Below are positions 1 to 6,094 of a stretch of DNA of 8,562 nucleotides, piece by piece; the stretch's first letter is position 1, and the number at the start of each line of letters is the position of its first letter. This stretch comes from CAZAYB01 sp964489215. GTDB taxonomy: Bacteria > Planctomycetota > Phycisphaerae > Sedimentisphaerales > Anaerohalosphaeraceae. The translations under genes and the position numbers were made by a program. The notes beneath the pieces are model-generated. The model did not search any database and was not told the origin of the DNA. It worked only from the letters and a program-made list of their open reading frames with translations. The DNA lies in the NCBI GenBank assembly GCA_964489215.1, contig CAZAYB010000129.1, positions 1 to 8,562 on the forward strand. The letters run 5' to 3'.

Positions 1-2149
1 TTTCGCTGTCTTGTTTAATTGCCTTGAGCAGTTTGAAAAAGGCCACTTGATTTTCACCTTTACCGGTCAGATATTCGTCTATTACCGCAAGAACCGGGTT
101 ATTTTTGTTTATATCCTCATTTTCGAGAATCGGGCTTACAACCTTGACGGCCTGTTCAAAATGGTCGCCTTTAATGAAAGCACTGATCTGCTGCGATTTG
201 TATTCTGCTTTGAGGTTCTGGTCATCGTGCCCTTCTGCGAGCAGTCCGTAATACCTGCCCATATTTAAATAATCCCCGAGCTGCTGATATATCTGGGCAA
301 TTCTTTTTCGAGCCTGGAAAAGAATGTCCTTATTTTTATTTTTTTCCGCCTTACTTTCGGCAGCCTTTAAGAGCTCCAGTCGTCTTTCATTACTTTTTGA
401 TATTTCACTGCTCCACTTTAATATGATACTGCTTTCCTGACGGAGCAAAATTTGCTTAACAGCCTCAAAAACATTTGAGCCATTTGAGTTATCTACGCTT
501 TCGAGACGCATTATGAGCCAGTTGAGGTCCGTTTGATCGCCGACTGTTCCTGCAGTTTCGACAATCATGGCACTTATTACATTATCAGTGCTATCTGTAA
601 GCTTTCGTTCTTTGAAGATGATAAGAGCACTGTGTTTGTCAGAATTTATCAAACCGAGCACGGCTGCCCTTTTGAGAGCAATGTTTTCATTATTAAGCTC
701 AGCTAAAAATATATCGTGATATAAGCGTCTTGCCTGTTCGCAATGGGCTCCCCCGCCGCAAAGCCTTGCCATAGCGTCAAGAAGGTCGGAACAGAGGCTG
801 TCTTTGCAATTACCAAGCTTCTGTTTTTCATATCTCTGGGCCAGCAGCTCAAGTATCTGGATGGCTCTTTCCTGCTGAATACCATCGAGCTCAAGAAGCT
901 TTCTAATTACATCGGCTCCCCTTCTTACCTGCCTTGTGTCCCCTTTATTTACATATTCTGTTGCCCATCGGAGTGTCTGGTCACGAATTTTTGAATCGAG
1001 TTCGATTTTCGAGCCAGGAGAAAAAGCATAATATGCGGCCTCCCCAAGCGCAGTGAAAAGCTCAAGCTTTACCTGATCATAAGTTTCTTTTTCGAGCTGA
1101 CTGAGGAGTTGTTTTGCCGGGTTAATCTCACTCATTTTGCTAAGCAATCGTGCAGTTTCGAGCCTGACATCATAATCCTGATCACTTATGAGCTCAAGCA
1201 AAACAGGCCCGACTTTTTCTGTGGGAACAACGGCTCCGCTCCATAACCGCTCCACTTTTCCCAGAGCCCATAATTTTACCGCAGAATATTCCGATTTGAG
1301 CTTTTCAGCCAGCATTTTGCCTTTCTGCTCAATGTCAGCAGCTTCATATTCCTTCTCAAGTTCGGCGATGTACATTTTGCGCCAAAGTGTCAGTTCGGTT
1401 TTAAGCTGATTTATCTTCCTTAGCTGTCCTGCAACCCTTTCATTCATAATATCCCATTTGCTTTTTGCAGACAGTTCGTCCAGAAGTTTTTGTAAAACCT
1501 GCCTGTCAATATCCTCCGGATAACCAAAAGCCTGCAGAAGTGCCCTTTCCGCAGCTAGTCTGACCTGACTGTTCTGGTCATCAATTAAGCTTATTACAGT
1601 AGTAACGGACTGCTTTTCTGGATGGAGCATTAAGGCGTTCAAAGCATTTAGCCTTACCGAAGGGTCAAGATCATTTGCCTTTGCCAAAGCAATGAGCCTG
1701 TTTCCGACGTGTCCGAAATCGTACATTGCTAATGCCTGTCCCGCTAAATCGGCAGTCTGTCCTTTTTGATCAACGAGTATACCGATTAAAGGCTCGATAA
1801 AATCCTCGATATCTTCAATCGAATCGCTGCTTATTATGAGTCCTTTTATTATTGCTGACCTTGCGGGAGTATTTTCGCTGTTTATGAGTATCTCAAGAAC
1901 AGCTGATCTTGCCTGGTGCTCCTTTCGGTTTAAGAGGAGTATTGCAGCATCCACACGAACACTTTCTGTGGAGCCTGTTTCTATTACCTGCTTATTAACA
2001 TTTATCTGCCTTGTGATATCGTGGGTATCATCAGAATTAGTTTTTTCAGGTGCAGTATTGTCCTGTGCAATAATAACAGAACATGAAAGAATCAGGCACA
2101 ATAACACGGCGGGAAATAAACAAAGTCTGTTCTCGCTATTCCAAGTCAT
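1..2149 (-). CDS. Exported HEAT-repeat / TPR-like protein, C-terminus cut by window edge
   Basis: An open frame runs from ATG at 2149 to the left edge without a stop: 716 codons are visible and the 3' end is missing. An in-frame TGA lies three codons upstream of the ATG, so no earlier start is possible. The ribosome site is weak (GAG five bases before ATG). Residues 9-28 form a hydrophobic export signal. Cleavage could be by signal peptidase I after Ala28, or as a lipoprotein at Cys23 (ILSC, an imperfect lipobox). The mature part is almost all helical repeats. HEAT-type units are clear near residues 162-226 (DPSVRLNALNAL, SQVRLAAERALL), 325-340 (YDVRLETARLL) and 488-503. A charged coiled-coil-like linker lies at about 245-285 and TPR-like helices at about 605-680. 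Cys448, 453, 464 and 470 form a cluster. HEAT arrays are usually protein-binding scaffolds; no catalytic motif is seen and the partner is unknown. It lies downstream of phoBR but has its own likely promoter. Confidence 0.85.
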   Translation of the reverse strand, partial: MTWNSENRLCLFPAVLLCLILSCSVIIAQDNTAPEKTNSDDTHDITRQINVNKQVIETGSTESVRVDAAILLLNRKEHQARSAVLEILINSENTPARSAIIKGLIISSDSIEDIEDFIEPLIGILVDQKGQTADLAGQALAMYDFGHVGNRLIALAKANDLDPSVRLNALNALMLHPEKQSVTTVISLIDDQNSQVRLAAERALLQAFGYPEDIDRQVLQKLLDELSAKSKWDIMNERVAGQLRKINQLKTELTLWRKMYIAELEKEYEAADIEQKGKMLAEKLKSEYSAVKLWALGKVERLWSGAVVPTEKVGPVLLELISDQDYDVRLETARLLSKMSEINPAKQLLSQLEKETYDQVKLELFTALGEAAYYAFSPGSKIELDSKIRDQTLRWATEYVNKGDTRQVRRGADVIRKLLELDGIQQERAIQILELLAQRYEKQKLGNCKDSLCSDLLDAMARLCGGGAHCEQARRLYHDIFLAELNNENIALKRAAVLGLINSDKHSALIIFKERKLTDSTDNVISAMIVETAGTVGDQTDLNWLIMRLESVDNSNGSNVFEAVKQILLRQESSIILKWSSEISKSNERRLELLKAAESKAEKNKNKDILFQARKRIAQIYQQLGDYLNMGRYYGLLAEGHDDQNLKAEYKSQQISAFIKGDHFEQAVKVVSPILENEDINKNNPVLAVIDEYLTGKGENQVAFFKLLKAIKQDSE

Positions 2150-2403
2150 CTTTTCTCAATTCATATCTAAAAATCATATATACTTGCCAATCACAAGCAC
2201 TCATCAAAGCCAGGCTTAAAAAGACCACATCTTACAGACATTGCCTGCTTTTGACAAGTTATATACAAAAAACATGAGATTTTTGTTCGCACTTCGAAGC
2301 AGATTTTATAATAAGCTACATCTTATTTGTCGTCATTTGACTTGAGTTTATTGAAAAATAACGTTCAGGGCAGTTATGCAGTTTATTTGCGTTGAGCAGT
2401 GTA
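2150..2403. other. Intergenic region between phoR-like stop and HEAT gene start
   Basis: This 254-bp AT-rich gap holds the promoter described at 2229-2257. I looked for a terminator after the kinase stop codon and found only a weak A/T hairpin (TTATT/AATAA around 2354-2370, plus-strand view) with no GC stem, so transcription of phoBR could continue into the HEAT gene. A perfect 8-bp palindrome, CTTCGAAG (2292-2299), has no evident partner or function. No open frame here looks coding. Confidence 0.6.
2229..2257 (-). promoter_or_regulatory. Putative sigma70-type promoter of the HEAT-repeat gene
   Basis: On the minus strand, TTGTCA (2257-2252) is followed after exactly 17 bases by TAAGAT (2234-2229). 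These match the -35 and -10 consensus at 5 of 6 and 4 of 6 positions. Transcription would start near 2222, leaving a leader of about 70 bases before the ATG at 2149. An 11-bp near-palindrome, AAGCCAGGCTT (2207-2217), would sit just after the start site and could be an operator, but it may be chance. Confidence 0.4.
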
Positions 2404-4185
2404 TCAGGCCTGGAGCGAGATAGTGAATCTGCTTCCTTTTCCTGGTTCACTTTCGACTTCGATTTTTCCGCCATGCGACTGTACGATATGTTTTACGATT
2501 GCAAGCCCCAGGCCGGTGCCCCCCATTGTTCTGCTTCTTGCCTTATCAACCCTGTAAAATCTTTCAAAAAGTCGTGGCAGATATTCCTTTTCGATTCCGC
2601 ATCCAAAATCTATGATTTCAATTTGGGTCTGTTCGTTCTGTTTCATTGCTCTTATAATAACTTCGCCTGCATTATCACTGTATTTTACAGCGTTATCAAT
2701 AAGATTAACAATAGCCTGTTCGAGTAATGGGGGGTTCATTCTGGCCTGTAAATTTTCATCGCACTGCATATTCAATGTTATATCCTTTTGTTCAGCCTTT
2801 AAGTGACAAAGATTATATGCTGATTGAATTACATCTTTTATCTTTGCCTTTTCAAATCTCAATTCTTCGTTTTCGCTTTGCTGCTCAACCTTTGAGAGTA
2901 TAAGCAAATCCTCAATAATAGCATTTAACCTTGCGGCCTGTCTTGCGATAATTTCAAGAAATCTTTTCATATCATCAGGGTCATTCATCGCACCGTCAAG
3001 CAGTGTCTCTACAAACCCCTTTATGCTTGTAACTGGAGTTTTGAGCTCATGTGAGACATTTGCGACAAAATCCTTACGAACGTTTTCAAGCCTTCTGAGC
3101 TGAGTAACATCGTTAAGTACGATTAATGCTCCGATACTGCTTCCGTTTCCGTCCCGAAGTTCTGTGCCATGGGTCTGAAGAAAGACTTCCTGGTCCCCTT
3201 TTCTCAGTACAATCTGGCTTTCAATATTATGTCTGCTTGAGAGGACCTGATCGACAAAACTCTGCAGCTCGGTGTTTCTTATGACTTCCTGAAGCTTTTT
3301 TCCGTATACCTGTCCTGCGGTTGCATTTTCCGGGACAATAAGTTTTTCAGCGGCATCGTTCATCATCAGAACTTTCTGATCAGTATCTATTGCGAGTACC
3401 CCTTCGACCATACTTGAAAGAACGGCCTGCTGCTCATTTCTCTGCTGTGTAATTTCCTTAATCTGAGAATCGAGGTCCCCTGCCATACGGTTCATAGCCT
3501 CTGCAAGGCTTGCGGTTTCCTGGGAATCGGGAATTACGAGTTTGTGTGAGAAATCCCCTTTTGCGTAGCTTTCAGCTCCTGCTTTCATCTGCTCAAGAGG
3601 CCTTGAGATGTTTCTGCTAATAATAAACCCAATCAAAGCGGAAACGATGACGACAATAACACCCATTCTCAAAAGCCCCCTGTTTATGCTCCCGATGGCC
3701 TGGTCGAGTGAGCTTATTGAAACAGCGGTTCTTACTACCCCTATTATCTGCTCATTAACAGTTACAGGCACCGCTACATACATCATATTCTTTGAGAGTG
3801 TATAACTGAATCTTGTTCTGACTCCTGTACCTCCCTGCAATGCCTTTCTTATTTCCGGCCGATTTATGTGATTTTCCATGATGTCCGGGTTTTCCCTGGA
3901 ATCTGCAAGAACCTGTCCTGCGCTGTTTATAACGGTCAGCCTTAAGTTTGTTTTACTTGAAATTTGAGAACATATTTTTTTTACGGCTTCTGTTTCTCCG
4001 GAAAGAATCTGTTCATCGAGGAAATATTCGGTAATCTGAGCCTGACTGAGGAGGTACTGCTGGACCTGTTCGGTGTGAAAATCTCTAAAAGTTCTTATCG
4101 CATACCATCCGACAATAAGCAAAGACAGAAAGATAATAAAAAGATAAGAAAGATAAATCTGCCAGAGAAGTCTTTTCCTTTTCAT
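2404..4185 (-). CDS. phoR: PhoR-family membrane sensor histidine kinase
   Basis: This 593-residue sensor kinase should autophosphorylate and pass phosphate to the response regulator encoded just upstream. Domains in order: TM helix 1 (about 8-30), an extracytoplasmic sensor of about 140 residues (31-171, Cache-like by size and position), TM helix 2 (about 172-190), HAMP (about 190-243), PAS (about 250-362), then HisKA and HATPase_c. The phosphoacceptor is His379 in NVSHELKTP. The ATP-binding lid and boxes are intact: N box VNLIDNA (Asn494, Asn498), G1 DFGCG (526-530), F box LFERFYRVD (539-547) and G2 GGTGLGLAIV (555-564). Start: ATG at 4185 with AGGA (4198-4195) nine bases upstream; a basic MKRKR leads into TM1. 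Length and the large external sensor resemble Gram-positive-type PhoR (about 580 residues) rather than E. coli PhoR. Kinase identity is certain. The phosphate-specific name is inferred from the PAS/HAMP layout, the PhoB-like partner and the Pho-box-like promoter; no pst or phoU is visible. Confidence 0.9.
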   Translation of the reverse strand: MKRKRLLWQIYLSYLFIIFLSLLIVGWYAIRTFRDFHTEQVQQYLLSQAQITEYFLDEQILSGETEAVKKICSQISSKTNLRLTVINSAGQVLADSRENPDIMENHINRPEIRKALQGGTGVRTRFSYTLSKNMMYVAVPVTVNEQIIGVVRTAVSISSLDQAIGSINRGLLRMGVIVVIVSALIGFIISRNISRPLEQMKAGAESYAKGDFSHKLVIPDSQETASLAEAMNRMAGDLDSQIKEITQQRNEQQAVLSSMVEGVLAIDTDQKVLMMNDAAEKLIVPENATAGQVYGKKLQEVIRNTELQSFVDQVLSSRHNIESQIVLRKGDQEVFLQTHGTELRDGNGSSIGALIVLNDVTQLRRLENVRKDFVANVSHELKTPVTSIKGFVETLLDGAMNDPDDMKRFLEIIARQAARLNAIIEDLLILSKVEQQSENEELRFEKAKIKDVIQSAYNLCHLKAEQKDITLNMQCDENLQARMNPPLLEQAIVNLIDNAVKYSDNAGEVIIRAMKQNEQTQIEIIDFGCGIEKEYLPRLFERFYRVDKARSRTMGGTGLGLAIVKHIVQSHGGKIEVESEPGKGSRFTISLQA

Positions 4186-4228
4186 AATTTTAAATCCTGC
4201 GCAAAACGAAACCGTATTTTTTTTACCA

Positions 4229-4262
4229 GTTGTTTCTGAAAAAGCATAAATCAGAAATCAAC
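4229..4262 (-). other. Stem-loop in the phoB-phoR intercistronic gap
   Basis: In the 105-base gap between the two genes, the minus-strand transcript can form an 11-bp stem: GTTG plus TTTCTGA pairs with TCAGAAA plus CAAC, with one bulged A and an 11-base loop (plus-strand arms 4229-4239 and 4251-4262, bulge 4258, loop 4240-4250). It is followed by eight A residues in the transcript, not U residues, so it is not a standard terminator in the direction of the operon. It could be an RNA processing or stability element that sets the regulator-to-kinase ratio; that role is inference. Confidence 0.45.
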
Positions 4263-4290
4263 CACAGAAATAAAGGAAATATTTTTGAAA

Positions 4291-4977
4291 TTATTCCTTA
4301 AATCTGTAACCAACCCCTCGAACGGTTTCAATATATTTGCCAGCCTGTCCAAGTTTTTTTCTTAATCCCACGACCTGAACATCTACAGCCCTGTCAGTAA
4401 CGACATAGTCGTCCCCTTTTGTGCCGTCGACAATCTGGTATCTTGTGAAAACCCAGCCGGGCCTTGCAGCAAGAAAATGCAGCAGGCTAAATTCAGTACT
4501 TGTAAGGTCAGCGTTTTTGCCCTGAACCCTTACGCTGTGTCGGCGAGGATCAATTTCAATCTCATGTATTTTGATTATATCACTGTTGTTCTTTAAATTA
4601 GTGCTTTTTCTACGTAGAACAGCCTTTGCCCTTGCTATAAGTACCTTTGGGCTAAAAGGCTTAGTGATATAATCGTCAGCTCCGAATTCAAGACCTTTTA
4701 CGATATCGCTTTCCTCCCCCTTAGCAGTAAGCATAATAATGGGAAACTCAGCGGTTTTCGCCTCGCTCTTTAGAATTCGACACACTTCAAGGCCATCAAT
4801 CACGGGCAGCATAATATCGAGCAAAATAAGGTCGAATTCACTCTCTCGAGCAGAATCCAGTGCCTGTTTGCCAGTCATTGCCACTTCGGTACGAAAACCG
4901 GCCTTTTGAAGATTGTAGCGTATAAGCTCAAGAACATCTTCTTCATCTTCAACAATGAGAACTTTTTCACCTGCCAT
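4291..4977 (-). CDS. phoB: PhoB-family response regulator, OmpR/winged-helix type
   Basis: A 228-residue DNA-binding response regulator. The receiver domain (about 4-122) has its acidic pocket at Glu10-Asp11, phosphoacceptor Asp54 (LLDIMLP), Thr84 (MLTAKG) and Lys106 (TKPFSP). The C-terminal winged helix (about 134-226) ends in the OmpR-family motif ETVRGVGYRFKE. Phosphorylated by the adjacent kinase, it should bind paired 11-bp-spaced sites and recruit RNA polymerase. Start choice: an in-frame TTG at 4989 would add four residues, but it overlaps the ribosome site. ATG at 4977 has GGAG (4987-4984) six bases upstream and gives the usual MAGEKVLIVEDE start, so I use it. It is first in a likely phoB-phoR operon with a 105-base gap. 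The recognition helix is unusual (see findings): Arg196 and Arg206 remain, but Ala197, Gln201, Val203 and Gly204 replace polar or basic residues of E. coli PhoB. The regulator family is certain; the phosphate role is probable. Confidence 0.9.
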   Translation of the reverse strand: MAGEKVLIVEDEEDVLELIRYNLQKAGFRTEVAMTGKQALDSARESEFDLILLDIMLPVIDGLEVCRILKSEAKTAEFPIIMLTAKGEESDIVKGLEFGADDYITKPFSPKVLIARAKAVLRRKSTNLKNNSDIIKIHEIEIDPRRHSVRVQGKNADLTSTEFSLLHFLAARPGWVFTRYQIVDGTKGDDYVVTDRAVDVQVVGLRKKLGQAGKYIETVRGVGYRFKE

Positions 4978-4983
4978 AAACAG

Positions 4984-4987
4984 CTCC
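4984..4987 (-). promoter_or_regulatory. Ribosome binding site that fixes the phoB start
   Basis: GGAG on the minus strand (4987-4984) lies six bases upstream of ATG 4977. A start at the upstream in-frame TTG (4989-4987) would overlap this site and lack one of its own. Confidence 0.75.
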
Positions 4988-5024
4988 AAAAAAAATTTGA
5001 TAAACCGTTCAAGGGTATACCTTT

Positions 5025-5030
5025 ATTATA
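5025..5030 (-). promoter_or_regulatory. -10 box of the phoB promoter
   Basis: A perfect TATAAT on the minus strand (5030-5025), 47 bases upstream of the phoB ATG. There is no good -35 hexamer at 16-18 bp spacing. Instead, the two best Pho-box-like hexamers end 9 bp upstream, as expected for an activator-dependent Pho promoter. Transcription would start near 5018, with a leader of about 40 bases. Confidence 0.6.
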
Positions 5031-5067
5031 TTAGCACATTGTTAGGGAATTGTTAAACCTTTATTCG
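5029..5067 (-). promoter_or_regulatory. Pho-box-like operator: four hexamers at 11-bp spacing
   Basis: Read on the minus strand in transcript order, the hexamers are CGAATA (5067-5062), TTAACA (5056-5051), CTAACA (5045-5040) and CTAATA (5034-5029). Each starts exactly 11 bp from the next, with 5-bp spacers. PhoB/PhoP-type regulators of the OmpR family bind such direct repeats on one face of the helix; B. subtilis PhoP boxes are TTAACA-like with about 5-bp spacers. The middle two copies are the best and sit where a -35 element would be. The last copy overlaps the -10 box, and the first is the weakest. Autoregulation of phoBR is the natural reading. Confidence 0.55.
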
Positions 5068-5190
5068 TTAAAGTCCCTCTTTTTATAGATTTACGGGGCC
5101 TGAGCTATTTTGTATTTGAAGGAGCAGGTATTTCAGACGCAAAAACACCGTTTTTTGAACTGATATTGCATATATTATAGCTATTTCATT

Positions 5191-5910
5191 TTACAATGGA
5201 TCAAACCGCAGAACCATCTTCTCATTGCTCATTTTGATATCGCTTAACTTTATTTTTCTTCCCTTTATTGTCGGGAAGACGGGGTCAATTGGTTCGCCGT
5301 CCAGAACGGCTTTTATGAACAGTTTCCATAAAGTGATATTGACCTTCCTTTCGAAATCCGTAGTGTAAGGAGATTTTTCAATGGCTTTTATCTCGTCATT
5401 AATGAGTTTCCTCGAAACGGCTACGGACAGGGCTGTTATGTTCAGTTTGCCTGCAGAAACCTTCCTGAGGTTTATTTTGAGCATTCTGTTGTCAGTCATT
5501 TCAGGGGAGGCGATTACAGTTGCTACCATCGGCAAAGCGGCCATTTTAACAGTTGCCATAGCCTTTATCTTTTTTTCCTGGATAACCAGATGGGGCATTG
5601 AGAGTGTGATACCGTCTGCGGATACGGGCCAGTGGTACCTGCTGACGATATCATTTATGCCCTTTTGGGTGATTATAATTTCGAAAGGTTTGTCAAGCTG
5701 TATATTTTTATGAAAATCAGGTACGAGATAGTGTGTCAGATATGGCGAAACCTGGGGAGAATCAGAAAGCTGTGGTAAAGGTTCGTAGCCTTTTGGTGTA
5801 CAGGTCAGCAGGCACAGGATTACGAGTATGAAAATCAGGGCAGCTGCGAGTAAATATCTGAAGATGAGCCATTTTTTTTGTTTTGTCTGAGATTTTTCTT
5901 TTTTTTCCAC
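5191..5910 (-). CDS. Membrane-anchored protein of unknown function, YpmS/TULIP-like pattern
   Basis: This 239-residue protein is not one I recognise with confidence. It starts at GTG 5910 with AGGA (5920-5917) six bases upstream; an in-frame TAA 12 bases upstream excludes earlier starts and the next methionine is far inside. The first 13 residues are strongly basic (MEKKEKSQTKQKK), then one TM helix spans about 14-36, which predicts a cytoplasmic N-terminus and about 200 residues outside the membrane. LLTC at 35-38 is a poor lipobox, so a signal anchor is likelier. The external part alternates beta strands: a helix-like ITQKGINDIVSRY (79-92), then strands around 100-135, a LKINLRKVSAGKL strand and turn (144-156), and a basic, hydrophobic C-terminus. 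That order (ITxxxIN, amphipathic strands, VxxGxL) recalls DUF2140/YpmS or LmeA-like lipid-binding (TULIP) proteins; this is a loose resemblance only. It is divergent from pyrF and upstream of phoB, with no functional link visible. Confidence 0.8.
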   Translation of the reverse strand: MEKKEKSQTKQKKWLIFRYLLAAALIFILVILCLLTCTPKGYEPLPQLSDSPQVSPYLTHYLVPDFHKNIQLDKPFEIIITQKGINDIVSRYHWPVSADGITLSMPHLVIQEKKIKAMATVKMAALPMVATVIASPEMTDNRMLKINLRKVSAGKLNITALSVAVSRKLINDEIKAIEKSPYTTDFERKVNITLWKLFIKAVLDGEPIDPVFPTIKGRKIKLSDIKMSNEKMVLRFDPL

Positions 5911-5951
5911 GTTAAATCCTTATTAACTGCTTGCCGGTTTGGACTTTTGTG

Positions 5952-5957
5952 ATTATA
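5952..5957 (-). promoter_or_regulatory. -10 box of the promoter for the 239-residue gene
   Basis: A perfect TATAAT on the minus strand (5957-5952), 42 bases upstream of the GTG start. At 16-17 bp upstream only weak -35 hexamers exist (TTTATT, 5979-5974, or CTTTAT, 5980-5975). They overlap the -35 of the divergent pyrF promoter. Confidence 0.45.
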
Positions 5958-5970
5958 GTGATTGTTTCTT

Positions 5971-6000
5971 TTGAATAAAGCTTTTTTCAGTTTATATAAT
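5971..6000 (+). promoter_or_regulatory. Putative sigma70-type promoter of pyrF
   Basis: TTGAAT (5971-5976) is followed by an 18-bp spacer and a perfect TATAAT (5995-6000). Transcription would begin near 6007, giving a leader of about 88 bases. A weaker alternative, TTGAGT (6023-6028) with CATAAT (6047-6052) at 18-bp spacing, lies downstream and overlaps the hairpin at 6004-6045. Confidence 0.5.
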
Positions 6001-6003
6001 AAT

Positions 6004-6045
6004 GAAGCTGATAATAATTATTTTGAGTCAAATTATCAGAGCTTC
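6004..6045 (+). other. Long imperfect inverted repeat in the pyrF leader
   Basis: GAAG (6004-6007) and CTGATAAT (6008-6015) pair with ATTATCAG (6032-6039) and CTTC (6042-6045), with a 2-base bulge (AG, 6040-6041) and a 16-base loop. The loop itself holds a small TTGA-g-TCAA repeat (6023-6031). This 12-bp stem begins at the predicted transcription start of pyrF. It is AT-rich, no U-run follows, and it is about 50 bases from the start codon. It could be a DNA operator or a 5' mRNA stabilising hairpin; the sequence does not decide between them. Confidence 0.45.
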
Positions 6046-6094
6046 GCATAATTTTGAAACGTTTATTTGATAAATCACAGGAAAGGTATTTTAA

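Larger units (their letters stand above)
4978..5190. other. Intergenic region upstream of phoB
   Basis: This 213-bp gap between the 239-residue gene and phoB contains the phoB promoter and operator (5025-5067) and the phoB ribosome site. A short hairpin, AAAAAC-acc-GTTTTT (5141-5155), is the only terminator-like element after the 239-residue gene. It has one GC pair, so termination there is doubtful. No coding frame is seen. Confidence 0.55.
5911..6094. other. Divergent promoter region between the 239-residue gene and pyrF
   Basis: This 184-bp, very AT-rich gap holds back-to-back promoters whose -10 boxes (5957-5952 minus; 5995-6000 plus) are both perfect TATAAT and whose -35 areas overlap at about 5971-5980. 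It also holds the hairpin at 6004-6045 and both ribosome sites. A single protein bound near 5971-5980 could affect both genes. Confidence 0.5.

Noticed and set aside
2292..2299. CTTCGAAG perfect palindrome as an operator
   Set aside because: A single 8-bp palindrome, upstream of the likely promoter and without a second copy in the window, is expected by chance too often to call.
1836..2727. Plus-strand open frames at 1836-2219, 2083-2277 and 2392-2727
   Set aside because: They run antisense to the HEAT gene, the kinase and the gap between them, have no ribosome sites worth noting, and show no protein-like motif; the minus-strand frames carry clear conserved domains.
4978..4989. TTG start for phoB at 4989 adding four residues
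   Set aside because: The TTG overlaps the GGAG ribosome site that is well spaced for ATG 4977, and the family normally begins near that methionine.
5141..5155. AAAAAC-acc-GTTTTT hairpin as a terminator for the 239-residue gene
   Set aside because: The six-pair stem has a single GC pair and a three-base loop, too weak for a confident intrinsic terminator.
5381..5713. 110-codon plus-strand frame antisense to the 239-residue gene
   Set aside because: It is hydrophobic only because it mirrors the opposite strand; the minus-strand frame has a good ribosome site, a basic N-terminus and a signal anchor.
5910..5926. A further 11-bp-spaced pair, TTAATA and TTAACG, before the 239-residue gene
   Set aside because: It overlaps the ribosome site and GTG start, lies downstream of the likely -10 box and has no further copies, so chance in AT-rich DNA is the simpler explanation.
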